Shown in pieces: positions 1-12,959 of a stretch of DNA of 64,000 nucleotides. This DNA is from Ulva prolifera. Lineage: Eukaryota; Chlorophyta; Ulvophyceae; Ulvales; Ulvaceae. A program made the position numbers and the translations under genes. The notes under the pieces are model-generated. The model did no database searches. It was not told the origin of the DNA and worked only from the letters and a program-made list of their open reading frames with translations. How positions within the stretch are numbered: position 1 is the first letter of the stretch; each line of letters starts with the position of its first letter. The stretch lies in NCBI GenBank assembly GCA_023078555.1, contig CM041202.1, forward strand, positions 682,001-746,000. Reading direction: 5' to 3'.

Positions 1-18
1 GGAGAGGGGAGGGCGCAC

Positions 19-1150
19 TTTCGATGTAGCCGCTCTCGTCGGCCCAGACGCCCACGGCCGGCCCGAGGCCGTCGCCCTGGAAGGTGGTGCGTGTGATGTA
101 GTGCTGGGCCTGCCAACGGTGGGGCCCGACGAGCGGCGCGAGGCCGGCAAGGGTTGCATACTGGTACTGCCTTGGGTTGGGGGCGGTGGAGTCATATTTC
201 ATCCGCATGTAGAGGTTGTCCAGCCACATGCTGCAAGGCAGGTCCCTTGATTTGGGGAGAGCTGATCAAGCAGATTGCAGAGGAAGGATATCATGGCCAG
301 AGACCACATGGCACACCAGATGGTACAGTGTGTCTGAACTATTACACCCAGCTCTACATGAAATGCGGCGTACCTGACGGATACATGCCACACTGGGTGC
401 TACCATGGGATAGATGCATGGGGGGGGGGGGGGGGGGGGGGGTGCAGATCGTATGGAAGGCCATGCATTCACACCTAGGCTGAGCTCGTGTGACCGCGGC
501 AGAACCTCCTACTGGTAGCACTTGTGTCCATGACACCGATGACTCAAGGCGTGGACTTTAAGTGCACCATGAACACTGCGTGCATGCACCGACTGCAGGC
601 ACCAACATATGCTGTTATGGGGGGGTCGAAAGGCGCACTGCTTGACGAGGATGGGCAGGGAGTCCTCATAGGTGAGCACGAGGCACTGCCCCGTCTGCAG
701 CGGCAGCAGCGGCGCGCCCTCCAGGGTGGCCGCAAGGGCCTCCACCTCCGCACCGGCCCCGGCAGAGCAGTTCCCCTGCAGCGGCACGCCCCGTCGCCCC
801 GTCAGGCCGCGCCACATCCACAGGAATCGGCAAGTCCATATGGAAGAGGGGGGGGGGGGGGGATCAGCAGTTGCTTGGTGACGGATCAAGGAGGTGGTCA
901 CGAATCAGAAGCCCGCGGCTGAGGGGGGCCCAGGGATGGAGGCGGTGCGTACCCGGATGGAGGCAGTGCCGCGGATATCGGGCAGGGGGCTGGCGCAGCC
1001 ATCAGGGCAGATGGAGGTCTCCCGCAGGGGCAGGGTGGTGAGGTCGAGGTGGGCGGTGATGACGATGTGACGCCAGCCCTGCAGCACCGCGTCCCGTAGC
1101 GCCACTGGCGTCGACGCAAACGCGACGCCGTCTCGCTGCACCTGGCTCAT
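19..1150 (-). CDS. Receptor-like pseudokinase gene copy A, 5' part (three exons, continues off the left edge)
   Basis: This is the N-terminal ectodomain of a membrane receptor-like pseudokinase. Exons on the minus strand are 1150-953, 775-639 and 230-19. They join in phase (66 codons; 45 codons plus 2 nt; then 1 nt plus 70 codons plus 1 nt) and match copies B and C exon for exon. Exon 1 carries the motif HIVITAHLDLTTLPLRE. Exon 3 carries MWLDNLYMRMKY and a beta-helix-like rung ending YIE before donor GTGCGCC at position 18. Donors are GTACGC, GTGCGCC and GTGCGCC, and acceptors are CAG. The start is uncertain. The ATG at 1150 is in frame, but a CAG just after it could be the acceptor of an unseen upstream exon carrying a signal peptide. 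The transmembrane and kinase exons lie beyond position 1. Confidence 0.75.
420..442. repeat. G homopolymer (23 nt) in an intron of copy A
   Basis: An unbroken G run on the + strand, which is a C run on the transcribed sense strand. It lies in the intron between the exons ending at 639 and starting at 230. A second run of 15 G at 848-862 lies in the preceding intron. Confidence 0.95.
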
Positions 1151-4100
1151 GGCTCAGGGGAGCTGCTTGATCGGGGCTGGGTTGAGAGTTCGTGGCTGTG
1201 GGGGAGCTGCCTGTATGCATGGAAGCCTATTCGGGGGTATACTAGCCAAGCCAGATTATCACACGTAGGTTGTTGATAGCATTGGCGGAGGACCACATGG
1301 CGAGGGGGGGGAACATGTCGGTGTGAAACAGATGGACAAATGGTCATGGTCCCTCAGACAGCCCCACATAAGTCGCACAACGCACAAGGCACTAAGCAAG
1401 GTTTGTACAAACCTATTCGTATTAATACTAATTACTGCATGACCTCGCCACGACATCTTGAAGATGTCTCGAAGGAGGAGGGGGCAGGGGGTCTGTTGCT
1501 GCCAGTGGTTGAACTGCACCTAAGCCCACTGGATGGCAGGTGGCCCCTCCATCGATGCAATTCCGATCGGAATTGTGAAACTCTGCTTCAGGATATACGG
1601 CTAAGTAAAATCCAGATTTACTTTACATGACTTGCACTGCAAGACACTCCTGTACATAGCATTGTCGAAGCCCCACAGGGACCACCAAACGCAGCTCCAA
1701 ACCCTCGGATAACACAAGTGGCATGTGCTCGATTTGTGATGTGTTAATGCTTTCCTGTGCATGCCTACAGTGCTACCTTCCCCTCCATCCGATGCAGTAC
1801 TAGTATTCCTCGGGGCTGGGTATCAGATGACCACATGCCTGAGGCCTAGCCGGCACCTAGGAGTTGTTTTTGGAGGACCAACACTGAGTGAGTGTAGCAT
1901 GCATGTGAGGTACATGCGGTGTTGGTGTGTGGCATGTCACATTTTGAGCCTGCTGTGGCACCTGGGCTGCATTGAAGCACCCAGATCTAGAGGTCTTGCC
2001 GGTCAAGCAGTCCATGATGTTCATGTAATACAGCACCAAACAGTGAACTTTCTACCTCAGCTGATCAGTTAGTACATGCAGTCGACACCAGCCACTGCGC
2101 GCATCGCCTGGGCACAGCTTTTGGGCCGGCTGCTGCGATGAGGCACAGATGCTGACTTTCGGGGCGGCTGCGACAGACTTCACAGGTCAGTACGAAGCCG
2201 CTTTGGTCAATATGAACCCGCTGGGAATGTGTGCGCTCGCAGCAGTAATGCTACTCAGGTGTACGCTTAGGTACGTGGTGTCGGCAGGATTGCACTGAAA
2301 GCAGACTGAGCACGGTCTTGAAAGCAATCTCGTCGAGGTGACGCTTGCTGTGGGCAGGTGTAGACGATGGTGCTCGCTGCGCGGAGAGGCATACTTCTCC
2401 TCTTATCCTGCGGTGGTCAGCTGGACGTCCACTCAGTCGACTGAATGCTCGAGGACGGCACGCATCGGCATGGGCCAGTCAGTGAATGCAAACACGCAGA
2501 TGCAGAGACGCAGCTATGCAGCCAAGTGCCCAGTTGCGCAAGCCAGCGTCATGAGTTGACTTTATGCACGTACGTGTCGCTCGCCACGATGGCCGCCTGA
2601 CGTCGCGCGATAACAGCTCCTCACCGCGACCGATAGCATATAATCCTAGGCATGAGACAAGAATAGATATTGCAGCCATAAGATATGATCATGCACCGAC
2701 ACTGGCGCGGAATCGAGGTGTCAGCGCACCTCGACGAAGACCGCATGTGACTTTGACCACGAAGCAACGACCGTCTGTTCTAGGCACGATTCAAACTGCA
2801 TATGCAACCTCAGCGCTGTCGGCAACTTCCCTACTTCTATGGTTCATGTGTATATTGGGCTGTTATCTGCTAGCTGGGAGGGTGCAGAATGATGCAGCAG
2901 ACCTAAGTTGGCTTCATGCAGGCTGAGCAGCTGCAGTTTGGACGGTGTCGGTGACTTGACCCGTCAACGGCTACACGATTTCTTCCGCAGTATCGTTCGT
3001 AGATGCTCTGCGGCCGCGCATGCCCGGTTTGTTGCGGGGTTCGACACCATTCATAGGTGGGCGCGAAGGCTCTGCAGAGCTGTGTAGCAGAATCGGCGTC
3101 GACTGTATCTCCGAGATACCGTTGAGTTCAGGTGAACTGCACTGTTGGAAGCGTTTACACAAGAGTGAACGGGCACAGTCAAACACAGCAATCTCCTCCA
3201 AGCTGCATTCTTTTTTCAGTCCTGCCGCTGAACACATCTGAAGTTGTAGGCCTGCTTGGAGGGACCACCACTGCTTAGACGTGATAATGCCAATCCGCAA
3301 AATCACAGGATCAATTGTCGCTGATGTACTGCTTGAGATTGACGAGCAGTCGTGTGTGCCCCACGTTGCGGTCCGCAGGTTGCCTCAGGCGCACGCTTGG
3401 CAGCACTTGACTGCATACGTCGGCAGCTGCAGCACCTGCCGACGTACAGACTCCAAGAACAGACGATGAGAAGGAAACTCAGCGTAGTATCAAATGTATG
3501 CTCATCCAAAAAATCCAAGGATTCGGCTGTCATCCACCAGCTCCAACCTGCTCTTCTGGCCAGACCTGGGCCCAGATGTGGGCCTGACATCAGCGCCATG
3601 GTCACATGATTCGCCAGATCGACCTGGAGGAACAGACTTAGAATCATTGTGTTCACTGTCTTTGACGATGGCCCTGTGATGGGTAATCGGAAGTATCAGA
3701 GGAAAGAATACCCCCTGTTCACTTGCTTCTTCCACACGGCATACTCCGATGGCAGTGGCAGGAAGTGTGGCACCATGTGGATCACATCGGACCTGAAATG
3801 GTCTGCTGCAAGTACCATGCCCAGCGCCTCACATGCTGAGCGCCACACGAATCACCAACAACTGCTACCATTAGCCTGATGCACGCTGCAGTGGCAGACA
3901 TGGCAGCCTGCCTCACCATTTTCGTCCCTATGACACACCACAGCCGGCCCGAGGAACCACAGCCTTTCTGCACTGTGGCGGCTTGCGTCGGGCCATCAGG
4001 TGACCACCGGTCATGTGAGGACACCAGGTGCGCACCGGGATTGAGGAGGTAGGAAGTGGAGCACTGGTGGGGATTTCTCCAGGCAGGACTGTGGATGGTA

Positions 4101-4869
4101 ACAACGCCTGCTACTGGAGCTGTGCAGGTGCTGAAGGAGGTGCAGTGACCTGGGATGCCTGGGATGGCGGCCAGCTGCGTGGCACGTGTTGTTCGACGTG
4201 CGATAAGAACTTTAGGGCAGCACAAGGTCTGGGCGCCATTTGCGAGAAGCGGGAAAACTGCTCAGCTGTTCGGGGCCAGTAAGGTGTCCTTAACACGTTT
4301 CCAGCATCAGTGACTCGATTGAATGCTAGAAGAAACTGTCGTGATTGAAAGACCCACATCGAAGACACGCTTTGAGTCCTTGTAAAAAACGTGTGCAGAT
4401 GCCAGGGAAAAGCTTCCCAAACAAGCATAACAGCAGCATGCTGCTTCGACTTACCCGCGAATGTTATCGTTTGAGCGACGTTTCATCGGTGTGATGGTGG
4501 CCACGGTGGGCACTCGGGTCGACACCGCTGCGCGTCCCCTCGTCACCTGATCTACCAAGAGTTCAGGGAATTCACCGATTCGAACCCGCCTTGAAATATC
4601 AGCCACAGCAACTGGAGAACTACACAATTTCGGCCTACACCCGGTTGGCGTTTGCGTGTAAGATCTAAAGCAATTTCAGCTACAAGTACAGTCTGGCAGC
4701 TACAAGCACTGGTGGCACGGTCATATATAGCCCTTTGTAGTGGCCCTGCACGTGTGCAGCTGCCAGATGACGGCGCCGTGTGCTTCTGCCCCTTGTGTCG
4801 GCACTGCAGCGGCGCTGTGGCCACCAGCTGCGCGCCAGCACCCCCTGGCCACTGACGCCAGCTATCACA
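1151..4869. repeat. Spacer copy 1 of the tandem duplication
   Basis: No intact gene is seen here apart from the decayed gene listed at 3502-4430. The stretch aligns in order with 10868-13340 plus 40612-42404, with 47972-51842, and with 57286-61177. Shared anchors are CAAACCCTCGGAT near 1703, CGAGGACGGCACGC near 2450, GACGTCGCGCGATA near 2599 and GCGCACCTCGACGAAG near 2724. Divergence is substantial, with many indels. The right end (about 4550-4700) resembles the DNA just upstream of SECA1. Confidence 0.7.
3502..4430 (-). pseudogene. Decayed copy 1 of the second spacer gene (unknown membrane protein)
   Basis: Fragments match the better copy at 59016-60456. A QVTAPPSAPAQLQ stretch lies near 4111-4150, a segment reading VEEASEQ near 3715-3735, and a terminal-exon-like piece starting VDLANHVTMAL follows a CAG acceptor near 3630. 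The pieces are in different frames and lack the stop position of the 59-kb copy, so this one is probably dead. The function of the family is not recognised. Confidence 0.35.
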
Positions 4870-7800
4870 TCACCCTGCCGTGGTGGTGTTGCTGGCCACG
4901 ATGTCATGGCATGCGTTGCAGAAGTCCAGCATGGAGGCGCGGCGTGCGGGGTCGCGCTGCAGTAAGCCCAGCACAGGGGCGGCAAAGATGCCGAGGCGGA
5001 AGCGCGCCTCCTCGCACAGGCGGTCTCCCTCCCACGGCAATGGCTCCTGCCCCAGCAGCTGCGCCACAACCTGCACCGCAGCCCCCCCCACTGCACCAAT
5101 GACTCATCGGATGCCTGATAAGGGACTTGGTATCGGTCAGCGCACATTGCAGTGGCATCTTTCGACAGTGACCATCGCGTTGGCATCGTTTGTCCCTGGC
5201 CGCCATACATATCACATGTAACATATGCACGGCAACATGCATATTGTACATGCATGTTGCCGTGCCAAATGTAGTTATGTTTATAAACTGGGGATGTATT
5301 CGCTTTACCATCGGCATTTTCACAATCGGCATATGTGAACCCAGTTGCCTGCAGTCGTCAATGTCCCAAAGTGATACCCGCAAAGCTAGCAAAATCCACA
5401 TGACTATGCTGTACAAACTGCTTTGACGCAAGGAGCGCACCTGTTCCTGTGTAGCCATAGAGCAGTCAAAGGCGCTCTGGCCGGTCAGCAGTTCGAATGC
5501 GACCACTCCGAGCGCCCATGCGTCCAGCGATGGCGTGGCCGTGACACCCGGCGCGCCCTCCGCGACGGCAGCCATGGCCTCCGGAGCGGCGTACGTCACC
5601 GCGGCAGGCGGCGCGAGGGTTGAGCCGAACGCGACTGCCCGGTCAAAGTCAACCAGCGTCCAGTGGTTCTGCTCGCGGAGGTGGATGATGTGCTCCGGCT
5701 TCAAGGCGCCGTGGACGTACCCCGCGGCGTGAAGCTCCCGCAAGCGATTTGCAACATGAGTGATCACCTGTAGTCACATCCAGCCTCAGCCTCAAGTTGG
5801 TTCTGGCGTGGTAGCGCAGAGTACGGCACAAAGCTACTGAATTACCAGGGCGCTGCAAATAGAAAGATCCGCTACTTGTGCCATTGTATTTTATTGCTGG
5901 CGTCGATTCCCGAGGGAGTGGGCGTAGTCGTGCTCTGCTTACGAGGTGGGGAGGGCGGCGCACGGAGGCAGTCTGGAAGATGTCCGGCGTGGCACGCTGC
6001 CGCCACTCCGAGAGGCTCTCGCCGCGAGGCATCGCAATGCATGGCGGAAGCGGCTGGCCCCAGCGGTCGGCGATCGCCAGGTTCTCGTCATCGGGCATGA
6101 AGGGGTCGTGCACGGCGTGAATCTGCGGCAGCAAGCCAGCGAGAGCCGGGACGTCACGCAGTGCGAGTTCTGCGTCAAAGGAGGCTCGTATGGGGAAAAA
6201 CTTTATGATGCAGGGCTGCCGTGAGAATGCGCCCACGGCGTACGCGACCACCGACTGGCCTGCAGCAGCGGCACCGTGTGTACAGTGTGTACAACCGTGA
6301 CGTGTACAGCACTTGCATGCTGCGAGCTATTGCGGTGAGCACAATTCCTCACTGCGTGAAGAAGCAAGAAGTTTTTACAAGTAGTGGCTGAGCATATGTA
6401 GATATGTGGCTTCATCCGATGAGTCAGTGTAAAGTTCAGTAAATCTGAATTTACTGAGCCGTATCCTATTGGACATTGACAACTCCGAATTAACGGGACC
6501 ACATATGCCCAGAACACACCCGATCGACTAAAGCAGTCACCACGACCAGTCGCCACGACTAGTGTTTGTTCCGTCATCAAAGGGTTCGGGAGCAAGCGAG
6601 GCATGGGTGTCGGGACGTGGTCCATTCGCAGATGCACATGTGTTTGCGTGGATGAAGGGCAACTGTTGACGAACAGTTTAAGAACGACGATCAACACACA
6701 GATGACGACCATGAGCACCACGATATACCATGATGCCAATGCAGGCGTGCGCCCAAGCAGGCTCTCCTATCATTGATCGCGAACACATCATGCATATGAT
6801 GTGGTGCACCGACGGCGATATGTCGGCACCAGCGCAGGCGCACCACCGCGGCGGCGCTCGCCGGGGCCGGCCAGCTGGAACTGCTCCTGCAGCGTCGTGT
6901 CCAGGCCGATCGAGTCCAGCTGAGCCTCAACAAAGGCCAACAGCTCCGGCAACCCCGCCTCGGGGGGCAGCTCCGGCCTGTCCATATGCATGGCGGCCGG
7001 CCCCTCAGCCACGTGGGCCGCGGCGCCTGATTTCGCGCTGCCCGTCCCGAGCCTTGCGTAGCCCCCCTGGAACCGAGAACCTTGTGACACACGCTAAGGT
7101 GGATGCTGGCAAAGATCTTTGCCACTCTAGCGGACGGCCATATCTTGCATGCATACAAGCAGGAAGCTTCCCCCACGGGCGAGTCATAGCGCTGGCCATG
7201 GGTGGTAAAGGCTGCTTCACCAGGTTGCTATGCTACTGTTTCCAAACCATGTGGCTCTGTTCACTGTGCAACAGCAGCTCTCTGAACAGAATTACACTCA
7301 GTAAGGCTTTCGTTCCAGATCTGCGAGGTGCTTTTATAATATGTGATCGAGAGAAGTTTTGCCGGTGGGGCATCCCAATGACCGTGTCACCAGCAAGGAA
7401 TATTACATATATATGTTGGGCGATGGCATCTAGCGCACCTGTGCACTGCCAGCAAGCTTAAGCCAGCTGCCCTGGCTGCCATGCGACCGCTGTAGCTTAT
7501 TGCTCGGCAGGCTCGATGTGTCAGAGGCCATCCCCGACATCCTGATGTCCGCAACCTCCTTCGCCGTAGGCCGCGACAAACTCAGCGGTTTCCTGCCATG
7601 GCCTTGGAGCTTCCGCCGCCGCCGGGACAGCCACAGCGCGCAGCATGCCGCGACGGCAGCCAGCAGGAGCACCGCGCCTATGGTTCCCCCGATGATGGCC
7701 GCGGTCGGCACGCCATCATCGGACGCCATGGAGGACGCCGAGGCGGGCCCGGGGGCAGAGACCTGCCTGGCGTCATCCGGCTGCCGCAGCGAGGACTCTG

Positions 7801-8060
7801 CGTCCGGGGCAGGGTGTGCTGGCTGCGGTGCGAGCTCGACAGAGAGTTCCTGCACAAGAGCATTGTCAGGTCAGTCCTGAAACATTGGAATAATGAACTG
7901 TTTCTGTACGATGGATATGGTTGGAACCACGTTGTTGGTTTCGTGAGATGTGCACCACCAGTCACGGGCAACTGTGGACATCTGACATGCATGTGCTCGC
8001 CGCCGCTCCATGAAGTTGTGGTGAATTCCGCAATCTTGCATCATTGGGTTGATTAAATAT

Positions 8061-8095
<35 letters not shown>

Positions 8096-10867
8096 CGCAC
8101 ATTGATGATATTGACAAACCATGGGTCAGTGCGCTGCAGGATGGCTTCAGTTGGGTCGGCCGGGGCCTCAGGAACCGCCGCCAGCGGCCGCGGGGTCACC
8201 TCCGCGCCGTCGTCTTCGAAGCGGATGCGCATATCCTCCGCGTCCGCATCCGCATAAAACACGGACGAGTCTGCGACGTAGAAGGGCGCCATGGGGAGCT
8301 GCGGGGTGGCCGCGAAGGTGCAGCCGGAGATGACGACGCGGGCGTCGCCCCAGGCGCGGACGTAGGCGGAGCCGTTGAAGGGTGCGGGCTCAAGGAAGGT
8401 GGAGTTGACGATCGTCACGGACACGCTAGGAGCGGCGGCGGTGACGGCGGCGGAGCAGTCTGGGCAGAGATCCGCAAACGCGTCCCCTCCGAGGTTAGCG
8501 AATGTGCAATCTGCAGCACGGCTGCTTCCATGATGCAGATGCGCGGGTGGCCCACTGCTGGCTTACACATGCGACACAAGACAGTCCGGTGCACCGGCGG
8601 ACCTCAGGCACCACTGCGGGACCACATGCAGATCGAACAGAGACTGTGGTTGTTGCGGATAGGGAAAAGTGGGGTATGTGGGGCGCACTCTCGATGTACC
8701 CGCTCTCGGAGGCCCAGACGCCCACAGTCGGCCCGAGGCCGTCGCCCTGGAATGTCGAGCGCGTTATGTAGTGCTGGCCGTGCCCGCGATTAGGCCTGGC
8801 GAGAGGCGAGAGGCCGGCGAACGTCGCGATCTGCCGCTGCCTCGGGTAGGGTGCTGCGGGGATGTACTTCATCCGCATGTAGAGGTTGTCCAGCCACATG
8901 CTGCATGGCAGGGCCCTTGCTTTACGGCAGCTGATCATGCAGGTTCAAGTTTTAGAGGACTCAGGCAGTGGCAAGAAGCCGGTGAAGCCGGTGAGAGGCT
9001 TCGGCGGCATGACAGGCATCGCACTGTGTGTCAAGTCTGAACCTCACTTGTCAGCCTCATTGGAACGTCTGCAGCGGTGAGGCATGGCGCCCGACTGAAA
9101 CATGACACGCTCAGTCATGAGTTTTACTTGACCATGATATTCCCAACTGTGGGAAACGGATCAGGGCAGTGGTGGGGAGGCGTGCATTGGCTTCGCAAGG
9201 TTCTGAAGTGTCACGGAGTCACTGACATTGTGGAGCTGCATCTCATGTGTGGAAGCACTGTACGATACAGCCACAGAGGCATTGCGTGCGGTGCAATCAC
9301 TGTGGATATCTGTGAATATTCTGCGCTCTGCAGATGAGCATGTGCACCCCTGGAGAGGCTAGCATAGCGCAGCATCCCACAGGGGTCCCCACGTCTGCGT
9401 ATGTACGGCGCACTGATCCCAGCACACCCCAGCAAACCAAAGCACACGCTGTTGATTCCTTGTTGTTCTAGAACAACGCGCATGCCGTATGGCGCAAGCT
9501 TGCGCCATACGGACAGGTGCGCAAGTGAAATGTGCCTGGTAGCCATAATCAAAGCGGCAATCTTCAAGCAATACGCACAGCTGCTACATCTGACAGCACA
9601 CTCTCAAGGATATCGTGCGTCATTCCCGTCGTTCATGCATTAGCGGGCGCCATGCATGCAGGCATGTTGCTACGCCATGCATGCACGCTGCAGGTGACCG
9701 CAGCACAGGCTTTCAGCAGTCGCCTTCTGATCATGACACGCCGTGGGCATCCATGGCCCAGAGGCCAAGTGGTCATGGCTGCTATGTGAATGTGGCCAGC
9801 TTTGGGAGTTCGGCTGACCCGCTGGCATGCATTGGTACCAGTGTGTGGACCATGCATGTGGTATGGTGGCGGGAAGGCCCGGGGCAGATATGGGGGGGCG
9901 AGCACTGCTTGACGAGGATGGGAAGGGAGTCCTCGTAGGTGAGCACGAGGCACTGCCCCGTCTGCAGCGGCAGCAGCGGCGCGCCCTCCAGGGTGGCCGC
10001 AAGGGCCTCCACCTCCGCACCGGCCCCCGCAGAGCAGTTCCCCTGCAGCGGCACGCCCCGTCAGCATGAATCACATGTGACTCGGTAGGAACATCGTCAG
10101 CTTTTGTGGCTACAGGATGGTGATGTACATGCTGCTACGTTCCCATGCATACATGGATGCTCACAGGGGCAGGGAGGCCGGCGCCGCCCACAGCCACAGC
10201 AGTGTTCTGACAGGCGTGCTGCAGGGGAACAGCAGGCAGGTACCCATCCGAGCTGAAAATGATGCACACATGGGGGTGTCACAATTCACTGACAACCGCA
10301 GCGAAGTACTATAGTACACGATGGCCCCCAAGTTTCGCATGTTTTTACAATCCAGTCATGCACTCAACAAGGCTGCAGGGCTGGTGAACACCAGCCAAGC
10401 CAACGCAGTCGAGTCATCGGAACTGCAGTTGTACTGGTTTGCCGGTCACCAATAGCTCCACAACTGTGCTAGCTGTGGGGCGTGCCGCCCATAGCACGCT
10501 ACATCAGCAGTGTGCAGACACGTTCTCTGACAGGGGCAGCAGCCAAACATTCCTGGCCCGGCGCATGGGGGGACGTGATGCATGCGGCTCCTCAGATCCG
10601 AGATGATTACCAAGAAGAGGCCCCGCGGCGGGAGGCGCCGGTGACGGGGCTGCAAGCGATTCACACCCGGATGGAGGCAGTGCTGCCGTGGATATCGGGC
10701 AGGGGGCTGGCGCAGCCGAGGGGGCAGGTGGAGGTTTCGCGCAGGGGCAGGGTGGTGAGGTCGAGGTGGGCGGTGATGACGATGTGGCGCGAGCCCTGCA
10801 GCACCGCGTCCCGCAGCGCCACCGCCGTCGACGCAAACACGACGCCGTCTCGCTGCACCAGGGTCAT
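4870..10867 (-). CDS. Receptor-like pseudokinase gene copy B (nine exons, 805 aa)
   Basis: Predicted single-pass membrane protein with an outer beta-helix domain and an inner kinase fold. Exons: 10867-10667, 10042-9906, 8900-8689, 8510-8101, 7849-7439, 7066-6844, 6259-5964, 5767-5441, 5070-4870. All phases agree and total 806 codons with stop. Residues 1-320 contain beta-helix rungs (ITRSTFQGDG, IENCTFANLGG, VTIVNSTF, VVISGCTF), as in pectin-lyase-fold proteins. Residues 370-394 form the TM helix, followed by RRRRK. The kinase region keeps the beta3 Lys (K551), the alphaC Glu (E562), an APE-like AAPEA and subdomain IX DAWALGVVAFELL. The HRD motif is HGA (649-651), so the catalytic Asp is missing, and DFG is DFD (670-672). 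Catalysis is therefore unlikely, and a scaffold or signalling pseudokinase role is inferred. The ligand is unknown. A signal peptide exon may lie upstream of 10867. Confidence 0.85.
5227..5265. repeat. Perfect inverted repeat (16-bp arms, 7-nt loop)
   Basis: The left arm is GCACGGCAACATGCAT at 5227-5242 and its exact complement is at 5250-5265, separated by ATTGTAC. It lies in the intron between the last two exons of pseudokinase gene B and would form a strong hairpin in the pre-mRNA. Confidence 0.9.
8064..8095. repeat. G homopolymer (32 nt) directly after a 5' splice site of gene B
   Basis: On the sense (minus) strand this reads as 32 C immediately after the donor GTGCG that closes the exon ending at 8101. 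Confidence 0.95.
9485..9512. repeat. 28-bp perfect palindrome
   Basis: The half-site CCGTATGGCGCAAG is followed without a loop by its complement. A second perfect palindrome of 16 bp (GTTGTTCTAGAACAAC) lies just to the left, near 9462-9477. Both are in the intron between exons 2 and 3 of gene B. Confidence 0.85.
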
Positions 10868-12959
10868 GGCTCAGGGGGGCGCTCGCTTGGGGGCCGGGTT
10901 GAGGGTCAGGGGCTGTGCGGGAGCTGCCTGCATGCATGGCAGCTTGGTCAGCCCCTCCGAGTCCTCATCTGAGTGTTGACATGTTTGGTTGAAGACCACA
11001 GCTGTAGTCTAGGCTAAGGCCATGCCGAGGCGCCTCTAAGGAACAAGCGTGCATGGAAATGCCCGCCCAGACTACCCAGACAACTGCACTCAACTCACAT
11101 GGCGCTGAGGAAGCAATGCGATCACGCATGCATGGCTGGTTCGGGTTAACCCAATTGAGTCAACGGAGAATAGATTGCATGTCCTCCCAACTGTGACCGT
11201 CCAGAACAGAAGGGGGCCAGATCTGTGTAAGCTCCTGCTGTAGCCGTCAACACATCCACCTGCACTGTCACAGCCCACAGGCACACCCTGGTACCCATTG
11301 GCCATCACACGCAATTGTAGTTAACTACAAACCCTCGGATCTGGAAGGGCACATGTGTACACGGCCTGTAAACAGTAATACAAAAAGGCCTCAAACACGT
11401 GCTTGCATTTAGACGAGTTTTACTGTTGCCGTCGGATGCCTATTGCGCAACCTCTCCACCGTGACGGCAGTCCTTGTGGCACATGTGTGCATGTACGGTT
11501 GCAGATCATGCTGTGCCTGAGGCACCTGGGAGACCTAGGTGTGCTCGATGCAGCAGTGTTGAAACAGTGGAGCTCCATGGAGCATGAACGTGATCACGCG
11601 TGAGACACATGAGGTGTCGGCGCTGGACATGTGCAATTTACGCCTGCAGCTGCGGCGTGCACCGCTCTGCATTGGGGTGTCTGGCAGGTTTTGCCATTCA
11701 GCGCACGTCAGCCACTGCACGCATCGCCCTCACAGATGTCAGGCCAGGTGTTGCCATGAGGCACACTCGCTGCCTTTTGTGGCGGTTGTGAGTCACGAAT
11801 GGTGATATTGTCGCAGGTCAGCACAACGTCGTGCGGACCTCAGCTGGACGGAGCTGGGAATTCCGACCCGGGTCAAGTCACTCGTGTAGTACACAAGTGG
11901 AACGTGCGCGTACGCCATGCCGCTCAGATGTGTTTTCCGTCGGCAGGTTGCACCAAAATCATCCACAGCATTTCCATGGCGGCTCTTTTGTCGATGAGCT
12001 GTTCGCCATGGGCAGGTGTTGCAACGTTTTTCCCGATGTGCGCGAAGCGGCGATATCGCGAGCGACGTCACATGTGAATGATCGAGGATGGCACGCCTTG
12101 GCAAGAAAAAGGCATTCTACTCGAGCAAGGTGATTCCAACAACTCCAATCAGCTCAGTCAAGTGCTTTGTTGCGCGAGCCAGCGTCCAGAGATGTCTTCA
12201 GGCATGACCGCAGCGCTGATCACAAAGACAGCTGCCTGACGTCGCGCGATACTAGCGCCTTGCCGACACCGAAGGCTCACAGCTCAAGACAGATGACATG
12301 CCAAAGCGCCGATTGTTCAATGTATATATGGTTGGCAAGCGCACCTCGACGAAGGCCGCATGAGACCCGAAACCAGCTGAGGAGCACTTCTGTCTGTTCA
12401 AGGAGCGCTAAAAACTAAATGTAACATCTCAGCGCGATCGTAATGGAACTGAGTAAATTATGCTAGCATTGGTCAGGTTGGAGAGTGCAGAATGATGCAG
12501 CGGCCCTGTGTGGCCATAATTATAATGCAGGCTTAGCAGCTGCAGGTTGGACGGCGTCGATGATCTATCCTGGAGACGGTGTACAGCCGCAGTGTCGTTT
12601 TTGGATACGTCGTGGCGGTTCATGGTGCCAGTTTGCTGTCGACACAATTAACTGGTGTGCGCGGAGGCCAGTGGTTCTGCAGCACGAATCGGCATCATCT
12701 TCACAACGAGTTCAGATGTCCAAAACTGAATCTTCAGTCAGTCAGCCTATTGATGACAGATTGGCTAGCAACCGTGCATGGAATTTATGTGGTTCGCAGT
12801 GTGCCACAGGCCAAGTCAAGATCTTCTGCCGGCGAGTAGATGCCGGGAACAGACCGTCAGAAGAAGATGCACTTTCGTCACCAGTCCACTTCCAAGGTCA
12901 AAGGACTCGGCTGTCGCTCACCAGCCCCGTCGCGATTGTAGAGTTCACTCCACCAGCTG

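Noticed and set aside
524..922. Plus-strand frames across the pseudokinase exons
   Set aside because: The minus-strand exons have matching phases and splice signals in three paralogs; the plus-strand frames are shadows.
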